Below are positions 5,892-8,789 of a DNA stretch of 8,789 nucleotides, in pieces. Under the pieces are notes generated by a model. That model made no database searches. It was not told the DNA's origin and was given only the letters and a program-made list of their open reading frames with translations. Location: the NCBI GenBank assembly GCA_003151895.1, contig PLYX01000232.1, positions 2,756 through 11,544 on the forward strand. The letters run 5' to 3'. The first letter of the stretch is position 1. Each line of letters opens with the position of its first letter. The position numbers and the translations under genes were made by a program. This DNA is from Solirubrobacterales bacterium (GTDB taxonomy: Bacteria > Actinomycetota > Thermoleophilia > Solirubrobacterales > Solirubrobacteraceae).

Positions 5892-6776
5892 GTGCGCGAC
5901 TGGCTCTACCCGTACTACTGCGGCGCGGGTCGTGGCGCGCGCGAGAAGTACCGCGAGGTCCATGATCGTTGGCGAAAGCGCGTTTTCCGACGACCCCGGT
6001 TGATCTACGTCGCCCTTGCCATGCCGATAGCCGTCCTTGGGTTTGTCCAGCATGCCAACATCTGGCTCTGGTCACTGGGCCTACTCCTGAGCATCACATT
6101 GGGGGCATACATGGCCTTCATCGAATCCCCTCCAGCGCGCATCGAGAACTGGAGGACGGGCTTTGAAGGCGAGCGACGCACGGCACGGGCGCTCGCGCCG
6201 CTTCGTAGACGTGGCTATGTCCTGCTCCACGACCTACCCGATCGCCGCACAGGCCAGCAGAACCACAAAGGCAACATCGACCACGTCGTCATCTCGACCG
6301 CAGGCGTCTTCTTGCTCGACAGCAAGTGGCTCGGCGGTGAAGCCTCGATCGACGGGGACACCGTTCACGTGCAGATGCGCGATGACGATGAGGACTCCTA
6401 TGACCTCTCCAAGCTGGCATGCGGGATGCGTGGGTGCGCGGTCCGCCTACGAGAGGACATCGCCCAACAGACCGACGTTCGATGGGTCCAGTCTGTTGTC
6501 GTCTTCTGGAACCGCTTCGAGGCGAGGCAAGTCACGAGCGAAAACGTCGTCTTCGTGCACGGCGAGCACCTCGTTGACTGGCTCGGAGAACAAAGCCCCC
6601 AGATGACCGCGGACAAGGTCGCGCGCGTCGCCTCCCGCATCGAGGATGTCCGTCCTTACGAACATCGCGCCTGGTGGAATCGACTACCCGCGTTCGTGCT
6701 TCATGGGCGGAGTGAGCCAGCCGCATCGCCGACAGGCGGGAGCGTCGCATCGGAGAACTCGCTGTCTCGATCCTAA
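5892..6776 (+). CDS. Membrane-anchored NERD-domain (nuclease-related) protein
   Basis: 294 aa. Residues 1-35 are basic and aromatic, followed by two hydrophobic segments (about 37-53 and 56-77). A NERD domain follows at about 88-205: FEGERRTARAL (E93), GNIDHVVIS (D130) and FLLDSKWLGG (D143, K145). These match the expected PD-(D/E)xK-like catalytic set E, D, D-x-K, so nuclease activity is plausible though unproven. The C-terminal about 90 residues have no clear domain. GTG 5892 is the only normal start after an in-frame TAA at 5847-5849, but it has no SD. It begins 7 bases after the ATPase stop, so reinitiation or coupling is likely. The domain would face the cytoplasm next to the ATPase, suggesting joint work on DNA; this is inference. 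Confidence 0.85.
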   Translation: MRDWLYPYYCGAGRGAREKYREVHDRWRKRVFRRPRLIYVALAMPIAVLGFVQHANIWLWSLGLLLSITLGAYMAFIESPPARIENWRTGFEGERRTARALAPLRRRGYVLLHDLPDRRTGQQNHKGNIDHVVISTAGVFLLDSKWLGGEASIDGDTVHVQMRDDDEDSYDLSKLACGMRGCAVRLREDIAQQTDVRWVQSVVVFWNRFEARQVTSENVVFVHGEHLVDWLGEQSPQMTADKVARVASRIEDVRPYEHRAWWNRLPAFVLHGRSEPAASPTGGSVASENSLSRS

Positions 6777-7137
6777 GCGGGGTGTATGAACGCCAGCCGC
6801 TTTCGGTGGAGCATTCGGCGGTAATTCGCGCAGGGTTGCTGGCGCCGCTGGCCACATCATGCTCGCCTCCGTAACGAGTGCAGGAGGCAGCCCGTAGCGC
6901 CGCTGACGATCGCTGCTCGTCCGGAGGGGGAGCGCGAGCGGCGGGACGTGTCGCGCTCGCTCGATCGGCGAAGCGGGAGTGATCGTGCGCGGACGGCAGG
7001 GGCCCAGGCAAAACCGTCTCCAAGAGGACTGGGCGGTTCAGGCCCAGCGCCGCAAAGACGAGCATGGCGAACACCGAGCGTGGCTGAAGTGATCGCTATG
7101 GTGAGAGTCTGACCCGTTCGCCATATAGGATTTCAGT
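6777..7137. other. Intergenic region with dyads, no gene seen
   Basis: 361 bases without a convincing gene on either strand. GAGCGCGA (6930-6937) and TCGCGCTC (6951-6958) are an exact 8-bp inverted repeat with a 13-base loop, a possible end-of-operon hairpin lacking a T tract. A nested set, GGGCC/GGCCC (7000-7004, 7041-7045) enclosing AACCG/CGGTT (7012-7016, 7034-7038) enclosing TCC-AAGA-GGA (7019-7028), could fold as one stem of about 46 bases. The right end holds the promoter of the MBL gene. Confidence 0.45.
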
Positions 7138-7138
7138 G
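7101..7138 (+). promoter_or_regulatory. Promoter of the MBL-fold gene, probably leaderless
   Basis: TATAGG (7124-7129) overlapping TAGGAT (7126-7131) sits 6-8 bases before GTG 7138. GTGAGA (7101-7106) lies 17 bases upstream of TATAGG as a partial -35 match. No SD is present, so transcription and translation probably start together at the GTG. This separates the MBL gene from the ATPase-NERD transcript. Confidence 0.5.
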
Positions 7139-8259
7139 TGCCGCGAGTTACGGTGGTCGATGTCGGCGACGGAGCCTGCTCGGTCTTGCGCTGCGGGTGC
7201 CTCGGGCCACCCTGCAGGTGTGAGGTGGCCGTCCTAGACTGCGGGGCCTATAAGGCATCCCACCAGCCAGCGATGAAAGCTCTGCGCACCGTGCTAAGGC
7301 CGGATGGCTTGCGGCGTCTTGGCACTCTCATCGTCTCGCATTTCGACGCCGATCACTGGGCTGGTCTGCAACTCCTCGGTGCCAAAGCCAAACCATCGGA
7401 GCTCGCGCCGGCAGTCAGGATCGCCTACCCGCGACTTCCGGACCGGGCCCCAGACACCTTCGCCGCCGAGCTAGCGCTATTCGAGACGGTCAAGGGCACC
7501 GGTGTCAGGCCGCTCGATCTAGTCAATACCTGGAGGGAAAGAACGAAGATCACGCCGCTCCCGCTGTACCGCGAGATGGTGTTCGAGGCCGTAGGGCGCC
7601 AGTGGCGAGTGCTGTGGCCACCACGCGAACTGCCCCCACACCAACTTGCCGCGCTTATCGGCGCTGTGCAGGACGTAGAGCAGCTCGCGAAGACACTCGC
7701 CGCCGCTGGTGATTCAACCCTCAAGGACAACCTCGAAGCAGCACGTGAGAGCCCGCTGCCACGGGATCCTCCGGAGGAGGGCGGCGGGGCGTGGCCCGAG
7801 TCAGAGGCACTTCCGTCACTGCCCGGCCCCGACAACGACATCGAGGAGGAACAGTCGTACGATCATGATTCAGAGCCACCGGGCAGGTTCCCGGACCTCG
7901 GGAAGATCCCAGGGGAGCATCGGGCAGAGTTTGCCCGCGTCTCGCGGCGGCTCGCGCGGGCAAACAACAATCTGTCGCTGATCTTCTATGACCTCAAGCA
8001 GCACCTGATCGCATACGGCGATGCCAACGAGCCGGTGCTTCGTCGTGCGCTGGTTGGTTCGCCTAGCCACTTCCGTGTGGCGCTGGCTCCACACCACGGC
8101 ACAGTGCCAGTACCGAGTGTCGTGTTTCCCGCCGCTGACGCGTGTGTCTCCCAGGCGGGGAAGTGTCACAGGCAGCGATGGTGCCGACACGTCGAAAGCC
8201 ACGGCCAAGAGCGGTCGTGCGTGAACACGGCAGACGTCGGCACCATCAGCTTCTGGTGA
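7138..8259 (+). CDS. ComEC/Rec2-like MBL-fold metallohydrolase, stand-alone
   Basis: 373 aa, soluble, no signal peptide. N-terminal VTVVDVGDGACSVL and VAVLDCG match the first MBL strands. The metal motif is SHFDADHWAGL (H68-x-D70-x-D72-H73, Asp where HxHxDH has its second His). The second half has NNNLSLIFYD (276-285), YGDANEP with D295 as probable bridging ligand, and APHHGT (317-322), the ComEC-type HHG motif. Residues about 160-275 are a long variable insert, acidic around 233-247. Two Cys-rich patches stand out: C19, C21, C26, C28 and C336, C343, C349, H351, H355, C361. Likely a nuclease or phosphodiesterase in the cytoplasm; the substrate is unknown. Related stand-alone MBL proteins occur in mobile and defence loci. 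Start GTG 7138 fits the leaderless promoter. The C-terminus GTISFW is short but plausible; the intron's 3' end lies about 30 bases further on. Confidence 0.85.
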   Translation: MPRVTVVDVGDGACSVLRCGCLGPPCRCEVAVLDCGAYKASHQPAMKALRTVLRPDGLRRLGTLIVSHFDADHWAGLQLLGAKAKPSELAPAVRIAYPRLPDRAPDTFAAELALFETVKGTGVRPLDLVNTWRERTKITPLPLYREMVFEAVGRQWRVLWPPRELPPHQLAALIGAVQDVEQLAKTLAAAGDSTLKDNLEAARESPLPRDPPEEGGGAWPESEALPSLPGPDNDIEEEQSYDHDSEPPGRFPDLGKIPGEHRAEFARVSRRLARANNNLSLIFYDLKQHLIAYGDANEPVLRRALVGSPSHFRVALAPHHGTVPVPSVVFPAADACVSQAGKCHRQRWCRHVESHGQERSCVNTADVGTISFW

Positions 8260-8275
8260 TCGCAGGGGCAACCGA

Positions 8276-8289
8276 TGACGTTCGCGTCA
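8276..8289. repeat. Short hairpin between the MBL stop and the intron end
   Basis: TGACG-TTCG-CGTCA is a perfect 5-bp stem with a 4-nt loop, 16 bases after the MBL stop. It may be a weak transcription stop or part of the intron insertion site. There is no T tract. Confidence 0.35.
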
Positions 8290-8293
8290 CGCT

Positions 8294-8353
8294 AGGTCGG
8301 CGGCGAGGCGCCGTTGCCGGCCTTATCGGCCGGTGGTCTCCTCGCCGCCGCCT
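8294..8353 (-). ncRNA. Group II intron domain VI (branch-point hairpin)
   Basis: On the minus strand GGCGGCGAGG (8340-8349) pairs perfectly with CCTCGCCGCC (8299-8308), with an inner hairpin CCGGCC-GATAA-GGCCGG above it. Below, C8350 pairs with the G opposite 8298. A single A (opposite T8297) is then bulged, and AGG (8351-8353) pairs with CCT (8294-8296). A bulged A near the base of the 3' strand is the branch-point geometry of domain VI. The hairpin starts 3 bases after domain V. The 3' splice site should lie a few bases further, about 8285-8293. Confidence 0.65.
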
Positions 8354-8356
8354 GCC

Positions 8357-8390
8357 GAACCGGACTTGCGAGTTCCCCCGCATCCGGCTC
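8357..8390 (-). ncRNA. Group II intron domain V (catalytic hairpin)
   Basis: Exactly 34 nt on the minus strand, beginning GAGCCGGAT and ending GTCCGGTTC. These ends pair over 9 bp including the G·U wobble opposite the catalytic AGC triad (positions 2-4). Next come a 2-nt AA bulge, a 5-bp upper stem (GCGGG with CTCGC, one G·U) and a GNRA-type GGAA loop. Length, triad, bulge position and tetraloop all agree with the highly conserved domain V. This is the firmest RNA call in the window. Confidence 0.88.
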
Positions 8391-8789
8391 TCCATGAGCA
8401 CAAAGACTGGGGTCGCATCCGACACCCACTCGTGCAGCGAGCGCTGGTCGTGAAGTACCCGCTCAAGAGCGGTGCGCCGGTGTTCACCGGCGACCTCCTT
8501 CCGTCCAGTCGTGCTGCGTACTCACTGGACCCCTTCGCCCTGTGGACGGCTTTCCCGCCCTCCTTGGTGGGTCGTGACTCCCACGACTACTACGGGTCCT
8601 CCGCCACGCCCCGACGGCAACAGCGGACGGTGCGCCTGCCCCGGACCCCAAACGGCGGGTCCGGCGGGCACCGCCGGGACGCTTCCCACGTTCACTATCA
8701 ACCGGTCGGCAGGGTCGGCGCCCAGCTGTACCCCGGAGACATCGCCGCGCGCTACCGCAACACACCACGCGGCCTCGACCGCCCGAGCG

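Larger units (their letters stand above)
24..8789. mobile_element. Left part of a tRNA-integrated mobile element (ICE/IME-like)
   Basis: Directly next to a tRNA 3' end lie an integrase, two excisionase-like HTH genes and then a TraG/VirD4-type coupling ATPase. That combination is typical of integrative conjugative or mobilizable elements. The left boundary is taken as the tRNA end; the right boundary is not in the window. No relaxase, replication initiator or mating-pair gene was seen, so it cannot be decided whether this is a self-transferable element, a mobilizable one or a remnant carrying cargo. Confidence 0.6.
8290..8789 (-). mobile_element. 3' part of a group II intron, antisense to the MBL gene (5' part outside window)
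   Basis: Domains V and VI mark the 3' end; the intron body extends right past the window. From 8391 to 8789 the minus strand has no frame with reverse-transcriptase, maturase or HNH motifs. One frame ends with TGA at 8484-8486, and another, open from the edge, has a stop near 8530. So the encoded protein, if any, lies further right and is separated from domain V by about 400 bases or more, or the intron has lost it. The insertion is in the intergenic space after the MBL gene and in the opposite direction. The exact 3' end is uncertain by several bases. Confidence 0.72.

Noticed and set aside
6532..7074. 180-codon minus-strand frame overlapping the NERD gene end and the gap
   Set aside because: Antisense to a NERD gene for half of its length, Ser/Arg/Ala-rich with no domain, no SD or promoter.
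8484..8768. 94-codon minus-strand frame as the intron's maturase C-terminus
   Set aside because: Arg/Gly-rich sequence with none of the reverse-transcriptase, X-domain or HNH motifs.
8279..8789. Plus-strand frame open to the right edge (contains the stretch SLVGRDSHDYYGSS)
   Set aside because: It is antisense to the group II intron RNA including domain V, with no start or SD of note. Such translations are commonly annotated opposite structured GC-rich introns. Kept only as a reminder to check once more sequence to the right is known.
8300..8789. Right attachment site near the window end
   Set aside because: No copy of the tRNA 3' end (TCGAGTCTCGCTAGCTCC) was found anywhere after position 24, so the right end is outside the window.
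1..8789. CRISPR array
   Set aside because: No set of regularly spaced direct repeats was seen; the GGTCCC and GTGCTCATG pairs are single short duplications.

Overview
GC-rich, actinobacterial-looking DNA. Strong AGGAGG-type ribosome sites are mixed with apparently leaderless starts. The protein families (an integrase with an internal HTH, small coiled-coil/winged-helix proteins, a TraG-like ATPase and an M48 protease) would fit Thermoleophilia/Solirubrobacterales, but that placement is inference and not secure. The window looks like the left end of an integrative (probably conjugative or mobilizable) element seated in a tRNA gene.

Layout. Positions 1-24 are the 3' end of a tRNA, probably tRNA-Ala because U70 implies G3:U70. 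A hairpin follows directly. Facing the tRNA on the minus strand is a tyrosine integrase whose frame is open from its ATG at 1630 to the window edge and through the tRNA. Upstream of it, on the same strand, are two small excisionase-like HTH genes (1630-2151 and 2200-2625), a membrane M48 metallopeptidase (2856-3683) and a coiled-coil/winged-helix protein (3716-4081). A near-consensus promoter at 4123-4151 fires leftward into this block. Overlapping it is a weaker rightward promoter that appears to start a leaderless mRNA for a TraG/VirD4-type coupling ATPase (4145-5884). A perfect inverted repeat (4139-4160) spans the start codon and the opposing -35 box, so the two directions are probably mutually exclusive. 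A membrane-anchored NERD-domain nuclease gene (5892-6776) follows the ATPase after 7 bases.

After a 361-base gap, a second leaderless-looking promoter drives a ComEC-like MBL-fold hydrolase (7138-8259). Beyond its stop, on the minus strand, is the 3' end of a group II intron. Domain V (8357-8390) is complete, with the AGC triad, a GGAA loop and a 2-nt bulge. Domain VI (8294-8353) has a bulged A. The rest of the intron runs off the right edge, and no reverse-transcriptase coding is visible in the nearly 400 bases before it does.

How it may work: the leftward block handles maintenance and excision/integration, and the rightward block handles DNA translocation (ATPase) with a nuclease. Which block is on would be set at 4110-4160, with the winged-helix protein as the obvious candidate regulator. 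No relaxase, replication gene or right attachment site is in the window, so the element is incomplete here. The ATPase-NERD pair with a nearby ComEC-like MBL protein is the part least explained by a standard conjugation module.
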